Below, in pieces: positions 27,501 through 35,458 of a stretch of DNA of 64,000 nucleotides. The notes below the pieces were generated by a model. That model was given only the letters and a program-made list of their open reading frames with translations, was not told the DNA's origin and searched no databases. The position numbers and the translations under genes are program-made. Source of the stretch: Paracoccaceae bacterium (GTDB lineage Bacteria; Pseudomonadota; Alphaproteobacteria; Rhodobacterales; Rhodobacteraceae); NCBI GenBank assembly GCA_027489375.1, contig JAIXZW010000013.1, forward strand, positions 405,520 through 469,519. Direction: 5' to 3'. How positions within the stretch are numbered: the first letter of the stretch is position 1; each line of letters starts with the position of its first letter.

Positions 27501-27990
27501 GCAGGTGGCGAAGCTGGCGGGGTCGGTGTCGAGCCGGCAGGAGCGGAAATCGGCCAAGGGGAACCGCTTCGCCTTTGTCCAGCTTTCGGACCCGACGGGG
27601 CTGTATGAGGTGACGGTCTTCTCCGACACGCTGGAAGCGGCGCGGGACAATCTGGAACCCGGCAAGAACGTGGTGCTGACGGTGGAGGCGAACCTTGAGG
27701 GGGATACGCTGAAACTGCTGTGCCGTGCCGCGCAGCCGATTGATCAGGTGGCGGCGGAGGGCGGGGCTTCGGCGCTGCGCATCCATCTGAACAAGGCCGA
27801 GGCGGCGGCATCGGTCGCGGCGCTGTTCGCACGGGTCGAGGGGCGGAACCGCGCCCAGATCACCATTTGCGTGCCGGACGAGACGGGGCGCGAGATCGAC
27901 CTGACCCTGCCGCAGCCCTATCCGGTCACGCCGCAGATCAAGGGCGCGATCAAGGCCATGTCGGGCGTGGTGCTGGTGGAGGAGGTCTGA
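24559..27990 (+). CDS. dnaE: DNA polymerase III alpha subunit DnaE
   Basis: The 1143-residue replicative polymerase catalytic subunit. It begins MTNPVRFIHLRVHTEHSLLEGA, the PHP domain start (to about residue 215). The polymerase core has PGRGSGAGSLVAYAL and the catalytic aspartates in MPDFDIDF (Asp406 and Asp408). GFNKSHAAAYAVVSYQTAYLK marks the C-terminal part of the fingers, a (HhH)2 region follows (KNVGVDAMRLIV), and an OB domain reads AGSVSSRQERKSAKGNRFAFVQLSD. Length and motifs match DnaE1 rather than the error-prone ImuC/DnaE2. It is monocistronic and convergent with the next small gene. Confidence 0.97.
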   Translation: MTNPVRFIHLRVHTEHSLLEGAVPVKKLVKLVAGAGMPAVAVTDTNNMFAALEFSVTAKDAGVQPIVGCQVSVAHDPAAAGEKLRLPAPVVLLAQDETGYMNLMKLNSCLYIDKGGQLNQVTVEELERHSAGLICLTGGSDGPVGRLLAGGQAPKARAFMERLAGIYGDRLYVELQRHPGEGGRLPEAEALTERGFVEMAYEMRLPLVATNDVYFPKSEMFEAHDALICIAEKAYVDQSQPRRRLTPQHYLKSEAEMCALFADLPEALENTVEIAKRCAFAAYKRKPILPKFADDEVQELRRQANEGLQARLAVIPHAATPEDYQARLDFELGIIEKMGFPGYFLIVSDFIKWAKDHGIPVGPGRGSGAGSLVAYALTITDLDPLRYALLFERFLNPERVSMPDFDIDFCMDRREEVIQYVQERYGRDKVGQIITFGALLSKAAVRDVGRVLQMPFGQVDRLSKMIPLEGVKPVSITKALADEPRLREAAKEEVVGRLLTYAEQIEGLYRNASTHAAGVVIGDRPLDELVPLYQDPASDMPATQFNMKWVEAAGLVKFDFLGLKTLTVIQNALDLLKLRGVTLDISLIPLDDKPTYELYAAAKTVAVFQVESSGMMDALRRMKPTCIEDIVALVALYRPGPMENIPVYCEVKNGQRDLESIHPTIDHILAETQGIIVYQEQVMQIAQVMGGYSLGGADLLRRAMGKKIAEEMAKERPKFIEGAKATHGIDAKKAGEVFDLLEKFANYGFNKSHAAAYAVVSYQTAYLKANYPVEFMAAVMNCDIHLTDKLAVYKREVDKLGIKTVAPCVNRSLATFTVVDGQVVYALGALKNVGVDAMRLIVEARDGKPFATLFDFARRVDLKRVGKRPLEMLARAGAFDALDANRARVFEALDGLVAYSAAIHEAKASNQVSLFGEAGTDIPEPRIAGRDDWLPVERLTQEHQAIGFYLSGHPLDDYMPPLKRRGVLTLTELTAKAERGPQVAKLAGSVSSRQERKSAKGNRFAFVQLSDPTGLYEVTVFSDTLEAARDNLEPGKNVVLTVEANLEGDTLKLLCRAAQPIDQVAAEGGASALRIHLNKAEAAASVAALFARVEGRNRAQITICVPDETGREIDLTLPQPYPVTPQIKGAIKAMSGVVLVEEV

Positions 27991-27994
27991 GCGT

Positions 27995-28171
27995 TCAGAA
28001 CAGCGCCTCGGCCATCAGCCGCAACTGGTTCCACATATCCGAGCCAAGGACGAAGCCGCGGGCGTTGGGGCCGATACGCAGGATATCCAGCAGGACGAAG
28101 ACCCCCAAGAGCAGCCCGACCATCAGCACGACCATCCCGAGCATGCGGGACATGAATAGCATGGTTCGCAT
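27995..28171 (-). CDS. Small single-pass membrane protein of unknown function
   Basis: A 58-residue protein starting MRTMLFMSRMLGMVVLMV at ATG 28171, chosen because GGGGGAG lies 6 bases upstream. One hydrophobic segment (about residues 10-32) is followed by a short polar tail ending MAEALF. I do not recognise the family. Its stop is only four bases from the dnaE stop, so the two genes are convergent with no room for a separate terminator. Good Shine-Dalgarno and a clean membrane segment make it a plausible gene. Confidence 0.6.
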   Translation of the reverse strand: MRTMLFMSRMLGMVVLMVGLLLGVFVLLDILRIGPNARGFVLGSDMWNQLRLMAEALF

Positions 28172-28237
28172 CGCAACTCCCCCAAGTGGACGCATTGCCA
28201 AACATTAACATAGTTTAAGGTTTTGCGATACCGCGCA

Positions 28238-29311
28238 TCAGAAGAGCCAGCGGGCACCAAGCTTGGCGATTGTCACCGAAAGTATGATGCGGGTGACGTG
28301 GTGCAGGGTGACGAAGACGAGGCTCATCTGCAGCGAGAGGGCGATCAGGCTCATCTCGGCAAGGCCGCCGGGGGCGAAGGAGAGGAAGACGGCCGGGACG
28401 GGTTCGTCGACGAGCGGCGCGAGGGTCAGCGCGAAGGCAAAGGCGATGCAGAGCGCTGCCACCGCATTGACGGCGGCAAGGCGGAAGGCGCGCAGGAGCA
28501 TCGCCCGCTCGGCCCCGACGAAGCGTGCGCCGAGGCCGCAACCGATGACGATCTGGGTCACGCCGACGAGCCATGCGGGCGGCACGCCGTGGACGATGCC
28601 GGTGGCATGGGCGGTGGCCGAGAACAGGATCGGGCCGGTCATGATCGCCGCCGGAAGGTGCAGCGCGCGGGCGGCGAAATAACCGAGGATGCCTGCGGCG
28701 TGGAGGATTGCCACCTCGGTCACGGTCAGCGGAAGGGCGGCGGCAGGCAGGGCCACGCCGCTGGCCGACCCGACCGCGCCGCCGTGCAGGACGGTGAAGA
28801 TGATCGGGACGAAGACGATGGTGAAAATCAGCCGCAGGAATTGCAGCGCGGTCATGAGCCGGACATCGCCGCCCGCCTCTTCGCCCAGTTGGACGGTTTC
28901 GATCAGGCCGCCGGGGACGGAGCCGAAGAAGCTTTCGATCCGTGGCAGGCCGCCACGGCGGTAGATGAAATAGCCCGTCGCATGGCTGAGCGGCAGGAAG
29001 AGGAATAGCGCAAGGAGGCTAGGCCACCAGTCGGTGGCACCCGCCAGAACCGCAGGGGTGAAGGCCCCGCCGATGGCGACGCCGATCACCGGAACGAAGG
29101 CCATGCGCAGGCGCATCGGCAAGAGGATCGCGCGACCGAAGGGCCGCCAGCCCAGCGCGGCGGCCAATCCCGTGGTGACGAGCGAGCCGAGAAGAAGGGC
29201 AAGCGGCAGGTGCAGCAGCTTTGCCGCAAAGCCGCCCGCCGCACCAAGGGCAAGGGTCAGCAGCAGGGCGACGGGGTCGAAGCGGGGAGAGGCCGGTTTA
29301 TCCGAGGTCAC
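28238..29311 (-). CDS. AbrB-family integral membrane protein
   Basis: A 357-residue, roughly ten-segment membrane protein of the AbrB/ammonia-monooxygenase-like duplicated family (PF05145). Signature pieces are LPLALLLGSLVTTGLAAALG, a second LPAAIMTGPILFSATAHATG, and FGSVPGGLIETVQLGEEAGGDVR; the two halves mirror each other. Its role is not established; it has been linked to regulation or export. The GTG at 29311 gives the expected N-terminus; the nearest ATG would cut into the first repeat. It ends in FAPGGLAEMSLIAL and a short tail. Confidence 0.85.
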   Translation of the reverse strand: MTSDKPASPRFDPVALLLTLALGAAGGFAAKLLHLPLALLLGSLVTTGLAAALGWRPFGRAILLPMRLRMAFVPVIGVAIGGAFTPAVLAGATDWWPSLLALFLFLPLSHATGYFIYRRGGLPRIESFFGSVPGGLIETVQLGEEAGGDVRLMTALQFLRLIFTIVFVPIIFTVLHGGAVGSASGVALPAAALPLTVTEVAILHAAGILGYFAARALHLPAAIMTGPILFSATAHATGIVHGVPPAWLVGVTQIVIGCGLGARFVGAERAMLLRAFRLAAVNAVAALCIAFAFALTLAPLVDEPVPAVFLSFAPGGLAEMSLIALSLQMSLVFVTLHHVTRIILSVTIAKLGARWLF

Positions 29312-29349
29312 GCGACTGTTCCGTTGTGGCGTTTGCCGAAACCGCCCCC

Positions 29350-29380
29350 CACCCCATCCCTCCCCACGAGGGGGAGGGAG
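29350..29380 (+). repeat. CACCCCATCCC-type repeat, second copy
   Basis: CACCCCATCCC is followed by a stem of C-rich and G-rich arms around ACGA. It matches the copy at 8353 in start sequence and layout. It lies between slyX and the AbrB-type gene. Confidence 0.5.
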
Positions 29381-29429
29381 GCGCGCTTCCTGCGGGTTGG
29401 CCTCCTGACCTGAACGGGACGCATGTCGC

Positions 29430-29630
29430 TTACCAGTGCGGGGGCGGGACGTTGGCGGCGGGGGCTTCGCCTGCCATCTGTTCCCGCTCGGCCTCGCGTT
29501 CGCACAGAAGGTGGACGAGGCGGGTAAGGCGGTCAATCTCGCGCTGGTGGGCGGTGACGACGTCGGACAGGTCGTCCACCGCGCGGATCAGGTGGGAAAG
29601 GCGTTCCTCCATCGTGTCGTGACGGTCCAT
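29430..29630 (-). CDS. slyX: SlyX family protein
   Basis: A 66-residue coiled-coil protein, [20 protein letters not shown]..., with a heptad pattern ([32 protein letters not shown]) and the family-typical PPPHW end. Its molecular role is unknown. ATG 29630 is preceded by AAAAAGGGG, which decides the start. It is divergent from hisS. Confidence 0.88.
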   Translation of the reverse strand: MDRHDTMEERLSHLIRAVDDLSDVVTAHQREIDRLTRLVHLLCEREAEREQMAGEAPAANVPPPHW

Positions 29631-29718
29631 GCTGGCCCCTTTTTCCTTTGGCTGCGGTGCTTGCCGCGTCCTGCCCCTTCCGATACACGGGCGGCGAGAA
29701 AAAGCGAAGGTCCGACCG

Positions 29719-31206
29719 ATGGCACAGGACAAGAACCCCCGCCGCCCCCGCGCCGAAACCCCGAAAGGGTTCCGCGACTATTTCGGTGCGGAAGTGACCG
29801 AGCGCAAGGCGATGCTCGACAAGGTGGCCGAGGTTTACCACCGCTACGGCTTCGATCCGCTGGAAACCAGCGCGGTCGAGACGGTCGAGGCGCTTGGCAA
29901 GTTCCTGCCCGATGTGGACCGCCCGAACGAGGGGGTGTTCGCATGGCAGGACGAGGACGCCGATTGGCTGGCGCTGCGCTATGACCTGACCGCCCCCTTG
30001 GCGCGGGTGGCGGCGCAGTATCGCAACGACCTGCCCTCGCCCTACCGCCGTTATGCGATGGGTCCGGTGTGGCGGAATGAAAAGCCGGGTCCGGGGCGGT
30101 TCCGGCAGTTCTACCAATGCGATGCCGATACGGTCGGTGCGCCGAGTGTCGCGGCGGATGCCGAGATTTGCGCGATGCTGTCGGATGCGCTGGAGACGGT
30201 CGGGATTCCGCGCGGCGACTATGTGGTGCGGGTGAACAACCGCAAGGTTTTGAACGGGGTGATGGAGGTTGCGGGCGTGCTCGACCCGTCGGACCCCGCG
30301 CGGTTCGAGGCCGAGCGCGGGATCGTGCTGCGCGCCATCGACAAGATCGACCGTCTTGGGGATACGGGCGTGCGTGCGCTGCTGGGCGAGGGTCGCCGCG
30401 ACGAGAGCGGCGATTTCACCAAGGGTGCGGGGTTGTCGGGTGAACAGGCCGAGGTGGTGATGGGTTTCATGGCCGCCAAGCGTGACACGGGCGCTGCGAC
30501 CGTGGCCGCGTTGCGTGGGCTGGTCGGGGCTTCCGTCATCGGCGGCGAAGGCGTGGCCGAGCTTGAGACGATTGCCGAATTGCTGGACCGTCAGGGATAC
30601 GGGTCGGACCGCATCATCATCGACCCCGGTGTCGTGCGCGGGCTTGGCTATTACACGGGTCCGGTGTTCGAGGCGGAGCTGACCTTTGAAATCCTTGATG
30701 AAAAGGGACGCAAGCGGCAGTTCGGGTCGGTATCCGGTGGCGGGCGTTACGACGACCTCGTGAAACGCTTCACGGGGCAGTCGGTGCCCGCGACGGGGGT
30801 GTCGATCGGTGTGGACCGTCTGCTGGCCGCACTTCGTGCCAAGGGGCGCACGGGGGGCGAAGGCGCGGGGCCGGTGGTGGTGACGGTGATGGACCGTGAC
30901 CGCATGGCCGATTACCTGTCGATGGTCGCCGATCTGCGCAATGCGGGGGTGCGGGCCGAGGTTTATCTGGGCAATCCGAAGAACTTCGGCAACCAGTTGA
31001 AATATGCCGACAAGCGCGGCTCTCCGGTCGCTGTGATCCAGGGCGGGAACGAGGCCGGGAAGGGTGTCGTGATCCTGAAGGACCTGATCCTTGGCGCGAA
31101 GATCGCCGAGAATGCGACGCTGGAAGAATGGAAGGACCGCCCCGCGCAGGTCGAGGTGCCGCGTGGGGAACTGGTCGCGGCGGTGCGGAAGATGCTGGGG
31201 CAATGA
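29719..31206 (+). CDS. hisS: Histidyl-tRNA synthetase
   Basis: A 495-residue class II synthetase that charges tRNA(His). Motif 1 region [11 protein letters not shown] and [16 protein letters not shown], motif 2 [25 protein letters not shown], the histidine A loops [13 protein letters not shown] and motif 3 [13 protein letters not shown] are all present, with an anticodon-binding domain at the C-terminus ([18 protein letters not shown] onward). ATG 29719 has AAGG nine bases upstream. The stop overlaps hisZ (ATGA), so synthetase and histidine biosynthesis are coupled. Confidence 0.97.
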   Translation: MAQDKNPRRPRAETPKGFRDYFGAEVTERKAMLDKVAEVYHRYGFDPLETSAVETVEALGKFLPDVDRPNEGVFAWQDEDADWLALRYDLTAPLARVAAQYRNDLPSPYRRYAMGPVWRNEKPGPGRFRQFYQCDADTVGAPSVAADAEICAMLSDALETVGIPRGDYVVRVNNRKVLNGVMEVAGVLDPSDPARFEAERGIVLRAIDKIDRLGDTGVRALLGEGRRDESGDFTKGAGLSGEQAEVVMGFMAAKRDTGAATVAALRGLVGASVIGGEGVAELETIAELLDRQGYGSDRIIIDPGVVRGLGYYTGPVFEAELTFEILDEKGRKRQFGSVSGGGRYDDLVKRFTGQSVPATGVSIGVDRLLAALRAKGRTGGEGAGPVVVTVMDRDRMADYLSMVADLRNAGVRAEVYLGNPKNFGNQLKYADKRGSPVAVIQGGNEAGKGVVILKDLILGAKIAENATLEEWKDRPAQVEVPRGELVAAVRKMLGQ

Positions 31207-32306
31207 CGACCAAGGCCGACATCCGCGCCGAGGCCGAGGCGCTCTTTGCCGCCTTCCGCGCGGCGGGGGCGGTGCCGGTCGAGGCCGATATCCTGCTGCC
31301 CGCCGAGACGCTGCTTGACCTTTATGGCGAGGATATCCGCGCCCGCGCTTACGTGACCAGTGACCCGCTGCGCGGCGAGATGATGTTGCGGCCCGATTTC
31401 ACCGTTCCCGTGGTGCAGGCCCACATGGCCCACGGGGCGGACCCTGCCCGCTATTGCTATCTGGGCGAGGTGTTCCGCAAACAGGACCATCGCGGGCCAA
31501 GGGCGAACGAATATCTGCAAGTCGGCTTCGAGCTGTTCGACCGCGCCGCACCCGAAGCGGCGGATGCCGAGGTTTTCGCGCTGTTTCAGACCTTGCTGGC
31601 CCCCTTGGGGCTGCGCGCCGCGACGGGGGATATCGGCATCCTGATGGCCGCCGTGCGCGGTCTGTCCACCAGCGAGCGGCGCAAGCAGGCGCTGCTGCGG
31701 CATGTCTGGCGGCCCAAGCGGTTCCGCCAGTTGCTCGACCGTTTCGCGGGACGCGCACCGATGCCCGAGGCGCGGGCGCAACTGCTCGGGCGGCTGGCAT
31801 CGGATACGCCCGAGGCGCTGATCGAGGCGGCGGGGACGTTCGTCGGCCTGCGCGCGCCCGAAGAGATCGCGGCGCGAGCGGCGGCGCTGATCGAGGATGC
31901 GGCGACCCCTGCCCTTGCGGCACCCGAGGCGGCGTTGCTTTACGACCTTCTGTCGCTGCAAGCCCCTGCGCGGGCGGCGCTGGCGCATCTGCGCGGGATC
32001 ACCCCGATGCTGCCCGCCATCGCCCCTGCGGTGGACCGTTTCGCGGCACGGCTCGACGCGCTTCAGGCGCGGGGGATCGACACGGCCACCCTGCCCTTCG
32101 AGGCGAGCCACGGGCGCACCAGCCTCGAATATTACGACGGCTTCGTCTTCAGCTTCCACGCCGCCGATGCGGCACTGCCGCCCGTGGCCTCGGGCGGGCG
32201 CTATGACGCGCTGACGGGGGTGTTGGGACAGGGTCAGTCCATCCCTGCGGTGGGCGGCGTGATCCGGCCCGGCCTTGTCGCCCGCCTGAAAGGGGGTGCC
32301 GCATGA
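31203..32306 (+). CDS. hisZ: ATP phosphoribosyltransferase regulatory subunit HisZ
   Basis: A 367-residue HisS paralogue that lacks aminoacylation and binds HisG to confer histidine feedback control. It keeps class II fold pieces, [50 protein letters not shown] and [10 protein letters not shown], but is shorter. It overlaps both neighbours by ATGA. Together with short HisG it is needed for the first step of histidine synthesis. Confidence 0.94.
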   Translation: MTTKADIRAEAEALFAAFRAAGAVPVEADILLPAETLLDLYGEDIRARAYVTSDPLRGEMMLRPDFTVPVVQAHMAHGADPARYCYLGEVFRKQDHRGPRANEYLQVGFELFDRAAPEAADAEVFALFQTLLAPLGLRAATGDIGILMAAVRGLSTSERRKQALLRHVWRPKRFRQLLDRFAGRAPMPEARAQLLGRLASDTPEALIEAAGTFVGLRAPEEIAARAAALIEDAATPALAAPEAALLYDLLSLQAPARAALAHLRGITPMLPAIAPAVDRFAARLDALQARGIDTATLPFEASHGRTSLEYYDGFVFSFHAADAALPPVASGGRYDALTGVLGQGQSIPAVGGVIRPGLVARLKGGAA

Positions 32307-32977
32307 TCAAGATCGGCGTGCCGTCCAAGGGGCGGCTGATGGAAAAGACCTTTGACTGGTTCGGGGAACGCGGCCTGACCATGCGGCGCACGGGGAACGA
32401 GCGGGAGTATTCCGGCACCGTGGACGGCGTCGAAGGGGTGGAGCTGGTGCTGCTCTCGGCGGGCGAGGTTCCGCGCGAACTCGCGGCGGGGCGCATCCAT
32501 CTGGGGGTGACGGGAACCGACCTCGTGCGCGAGAAGCTGGCGGATTGGTCCGAGATCGTGGCCGAGGTGGCGCCGCTTGGTTTCGGCCATGCCGACCTTA
32601 TCATCGCCGTGCCGAACGCATGGGTGGATGTGGATACGCTCGACGACCTCGACGCCGCCGCTGCCGCGTTTCGGGCCACGCATGGCTTCCGGCTGCGGAT
32701 CGCCACGAAATACCACCGTCTGGTGCGCGATTTCCTGACCGCGAACGGGGTGGCGGATTACCAGTTGGTGGACAGTCAGGGCGCGACCGAAGGCACGGTC
32801 AAGAACCTGACCGCCGAGGCGATTGCCGACATCACCTCGAGCGGCGAGACGTTGCGGGCGAACCACCTGAAGATCCTGTCGGACTCGCTGGTTTTGAAAT
32901 CCGAGGCGATGCTGTTCCGCTCGAAAGTCGCGGAGGATCCGGCGTTGCCGCATCTTTTGACGAAACTCGGCTTCTGA
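32303..32977 (+). CDS. hisG: ATP phosphoribosyltransferase catalytic subunit, short form HisG
   Basis: A 224-residue enzyme joining ATP and PRPP to start histidine synthesis. Seen: IGVPSKGRLMEKTFDWF, LGVTGTDLVREK, the substrate region KYHRLVRDFL, and the PRPP-type loop VDSQGATEGTVKNLTAEAIADI. It lacks the C-terminal allosteric domain of the long form, as expected beside HisZ. It overlaps hisZ by ATGA and is followed at once by a palindromic element. Confidence 0.97.
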   Translation: MIKIGVPSKGRLMEKTFDWFGERGLTMRRTGNEREYSGTVDGVEGVELVLLSAGEVPRELAAGRIHLGVTGTDLVREKLADWSEIVAEVAPLGFGHADLIIAVPNAWVDVDTLDDLDAAAAAFRATHGFRLRIATKYHRLVRDFLTANGVADYQLVDSQGATEGTVKNLTAEAIADITSSGETLRANHLKILSDSLVLKSEAMLFRSKVAEDPALPHLLTKLGF

Positions 32978-32990
32978 CCTTCATCTGTTC

Positions 32991-33034
32991 TTAAATATCC
33001 CACGGGGGGCTGCGGGGGGTGTGAAACCCCCCGC
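32991..33034 (+). repeat. AAATATCC palindromic element, copy 7 (hisG terminator)
   Basis: TTAAATATCCCACGGGGGG and the perfect stem GCGGGGGGT-GTGAA-ACCCCCCGC (33012-33020 with 33026-33034). It starts 14 bases past the hisG stop and could end the operon, though there is no T-run. Confidence 0.8.
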
Positions 33035-33043
33035 TCCGACCGT

Positions 33044-33919
33044 TCAACCGCGCTTGCGACTGACCATCGCGACCCCCAGCCCCGCCAGCGCCATTCCGGC
33101 CCATGCGAGCGGCGGCATCGCCTCGCCCAGCATGGGCCATGCGAAAAGGGCCGAGAAGGCGGGGACGAGGTAGAACAGCGCCGAGACGCGGCTTACCTCG
33201 CCCGCGCGGATCATGGCGAGGAGGAGGGACATGGCGAGGATGGAATTGGCGAGGACGAGATAGGCGAGGGCGAAGGCGAATTCGGCGTTCCATGTCACAT
33301 GCATGTCCTCGGTCATCCATGCGAAGGGCAGGCAGAAGGCCGCGCCCACGGCGTATTGGATCATGTTCGAGGTGACGGGGTGGTGACTGACGCCGAAGCG
33401 CTTTTCGTAAAGCGTGCCTGCGGTGATGCCCAAAAGGGCGAGCGCGGTGCAGGCGATGCCGAAGCCGCTTTCGGCGGCGACCCGGGACCGTGCAAGGATC
33501 ACCACGACCGCCCCCGCAAGACCGAGCGCGAGGCCGAGCCATGCAAGGCGGTTGACCGTCTCGCCTATGAGGCGCGGGGCGACGAGGGCGACGAGGATCG
33601 GTTGCAGGCAGACGATGATCGCGACCCCGCCCGCCGAAACGCCGGATTTGAAGGCGACGTAGCAGAGGCCGAAGTAGACGACCTGTATCAGGAAGCCGAC
33701 GAAGCCCACGTCGAACCACGCGCGGGCGGTTTTCGGCAAGGGCGGGCGCAGGATCAGCGCGAAAGGGGCAAGGACCGCAAGCACGCAGACATAGCGCAGC
33801 GCCAGAAGCGTGATGGGTGCGGTGTGCTGCAAGCCCAGTTTCGCCACGCCGAAACCGGCGGACCAGAGGATGAGGAACACGGACGGGGCGGCGACAAGCC
33901 AGAGCGGGCGCTGGGACAT
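33044..33919 (-). CDS. EamA-family (DMT superfamily) transporter
   Basis: A 291-residue inner-membrane protein with ten hydrophobic segments in two halves, each starting with a DMT-type helix (FLILWSAGFGVAKLGLQH; LALLGITAGTLYEKRFG). The family exports or imports small metabolites; substrate cannot be inferred. ATG 33919 (MSQRPLWLVAA) is chosen; the open frame continues six codons further to a TTG. It stands alone, convergent with the his operon. Confidence 0.87.
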   Translation of the reverse strand: MSQRPLWLVAAPSVFLILWSAGFGVAKLGLQHTAPITLLALRYVCVLAVLAPFALILRPPLPKTARAWFDVGFVGFLIQVVYFGLCYVAFKSGVSAGGVAIIVCLQPILVALVAPRLIGETVNRLAWLGLALGLAGAVVVILARSRVAAESGFGIACTALALLGITAGTLYEKRFGVSHHPVTSNMIQYAVGAAFCLPFAWMTEDMHVTWNAEFAFALAYLVLANSILAMSLLLAMIRAGEVSRVSALFYLVPAFSALFAWPMLGEAMPPLAWAGMALAGLGVAMVSRKRG

Positions 33920-34033
33920 GGGGCGAGAGTGGCGCAAGGTGCCGCGGGGCGGTTGTCCGTTTGCGACCTCGGGGCTACGCCCGACGATTTTTCTGCGAAA
34001 GAGCGGGGGCGGCGGCGGCCTTGAAAGGGGTGG

Positions 34034-34489
34034 TCAGGGTGGAGACGCGCCCGGACCCGGCGTTTCCGGCGGATCGGCAATGACATAGAAGTCCGCGCCG
34101 AACAGGGATTGCAGCGCTTGCAGCAGTTTTTCATGGTCGGCGCGTTCGTCCGCAACCACAGCCACCACATCACGGGCCTGCGACGGTTCGGTGAAAAGCG
34201 TCACCGCAGTCTCGCCTGCGAAGCCGTAGAGCACGATCTCGCGGAAGTCGTCACCCAGTCGGCCAAACCGCTCTGCCGTCGTTCCCTTGGGAATTCGGCC
34301 CGACAGAAACCGCGTCAGGTCAACGAAACGGCAATGGAAATGGCCGATCTGGGTGCCGCGTCCGCTGGGCCAGAGATTGCGCGGTTGCGCTTCGGCGAAC
34401 TTGATCGGTGAAATCCGTCTTTGCTTCTGGACCCGCCGCTTCGGCTTGGCAGAGGCTTTGACCATGAACCGTGCCACGAACTCCGGCAT
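34034..34489 (-). CDS. Unknown protein, second of a coupled pair
   Basis: A 151-residue soluble protein with a basic N-terminus (MPEFVARFMVKASAKPKRRVQKQRR, about residues 1-25) and a hydrophilic body with FREIVLYGFAGETAVTLF and ADHEKLLQALQSLFGADFYVIA. I do not recognise a family. Its ATG shares an A with the stop of the preceding gene (TGATG), so they are co-translated. The arrangement could be effector plus partner, but there is no direct proof. Confidence 0.6.
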   Translation of the reverse strand: MPEFVARFMVKASAKPKRRVQKQRRISPIKFAEAQPRNLWPSGRGTQIGHFHCRFVDLTRFLSGRIPKGTTAERFGRLGDDFREIVLYGFAGETAVTLFTEPSQARDVVAVVADERADHEKLLQALQSLFGADFYVIADPPETPGPGASPP

Positions 34490-34818
34490 CACACCACCTC
34501 GACAGCAATCAATACGACGCCCGACAGTTCGGGGTGGTCCTGCACGCCGGGATCACCTTCGCACCAGATTGCGCCGCGCCCTGCGGGAAAATTGCGCTCG
34601 CGGCCCGGGGGGATTTCCGTCACGAAGCTGTAGCCGGTTTCGCCCTTTGGCAGCGGCCCAAGATAGGCTTTCACCGCCGGTTCTGCATTTCCCTGATTCA
34701 TGCGCGGCGACTTTCCCCAAAGCTGGCCTGTGCGGACGACCTCGGATTTTTCCTGCGCTCCGGCAAGTCGGTGGTAGACGGGGCGATGAGAGACGGGGCG
34801 GGGATCGGTCGGCGGCAC
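34489..34818 (-). CDS. Small protein of unknown function, first of a coupled pair
   Basis: A 109-residue protein if the GTG at 34818 is used. It has VYHRLAGAQEKSEVVRTGQL near the start, then a segment with KAYLGPLPKGETGYSFVTEI and RGAIWCEGDPGVQDHPELSG. The layout recalls small toxin folds that begin with an [RY]-containing strand and contain a tetrapeptide-rich core, but I cannot assign it. No ribosome site is clear before the GTG. An ATG at codon 40 would give a much shorter product. Confidence 0.5.
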   Translation of the reverse strand: MPPTDPRPVSHRPVYHRLAGAQEKSEVVRTGQLWGKSPRMNQGNAEPAVKAYLGPLPKGETGYSFVTEIPPGRERNFPAGRGAIWCEGDPGVQDHPELSGVVLIAVEVV

Positions 34819-34881
34819 GGGAACACTCGGAACACAACTGGCCCAAGGTTACGCGACTGTCGCCGAAAGTCAAAGCTTGGC

Positions 34882-35313
34882 TCAGCGCAGACCGATTTCC
34901 GCCAGTGCCTGCGCCAGTGACGGGGGCAGCGCCTCTTCGCGTTCGCGGCCTTTGGGCAGGTCGCGGGGGCTTTCGGCGGGGTCGAGGTAGCGCCAACCCT
35001 GGAAGGGGCGGCGGGTGGCGGGTTCGGTGCGGATCACCTCGGCATCCAGCACGAGGGCGCAGCGGAGGATGCCGTCGCTGCCTTCGACCTTTTCAAGGCT
35101 TACGATGCGTTGGCGGGCGAGGATGACGCCCTTGATCACCCAGAAGAGCGAACCGCCTGCCAGAACCTCGGCCTCGCGTTTGGGCCACATGCGGGTGACG
35201 TGGATGGCGCGGCCTTTGGGCCAGATATGGGCGTGGCTTTCCTGCCATTGGGTCAGGTCTTCGACCGAATCCGCGCCGACGCAGAGTTTCAGGATGTTGA
35301 CGAATCCGGCCAT
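34882..35313 (-). CDS. DUF1489 family protein
   Basis: A 143-residue protein matching the DUF1489 pattern of alphaproteobacteria: MAGFVNILKLCVGADSVEDLTQWQ, then HVTRMWPKREAEVLAGGSLFWVIKGVILARQRI and LVLDAEVIRTEPATRRPFQGWRYL. Function unknown. ATG 35313 is preceded by GGGGAAG. Single gene, divergent from nrdJ. Confidence 0.85.
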   Translation of the reverse strand: MAGFVNILKLCVGADSVEDLTQWQESHAHIWPKGRAIHVTRMWPKREAEVLAGGSLFWVIKGVILARQRIVSLEKVEGSDGILRCALVLDAEVIRTEPATRRPFQGWRYLDPAESPRDLPKGREREEALPPSLAQALAEIGLR

Positions 35314-35407
35314 GATCTTCCCCGTTCAGGGCGCGTATCCTAAACCGTTGGTTAACGGCGACAAGGCCATCCGGCGGCTTTAACGGGCTTTGACCTTCCT
35401 GCCTTGT

Positions 35408-35450
35408 GGGCCTATCTTGTGTCCTTCGTCAAAGAACACCCAATACAAGG
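35408..35450. promoter_or_regulatory. Two weak NrdR-box-like sequences before nrdJ
   Basis: GGGCCTATCTTGTGT (35408-35422) and ACACCCAATACAAGG (35436-35450) each resemble an NrdR box, ACACnATATnTnGTG, imperfectly. NrdR represses ribonucleotide reductase genes, so the position is right, but the matches are poor and the centres are 28 bases apart instead of about 31. Confidence 0.25.
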
Positions 35451-35458
35451 ACTTTTCC

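Noticed and set aside
24424..27786. A 1120-codon minus-strand open frame opposite dnaE
   Set aside because: It is the register shadow of a fully recognisable DnaE and has no domain of its own.
35314..35458. A cobalamin riboswitch before nrdJ
   Set aside because: The gap is only 145 bases and I see no B12-box consensus; the nearby NrdR-like sequences are themselves weak.
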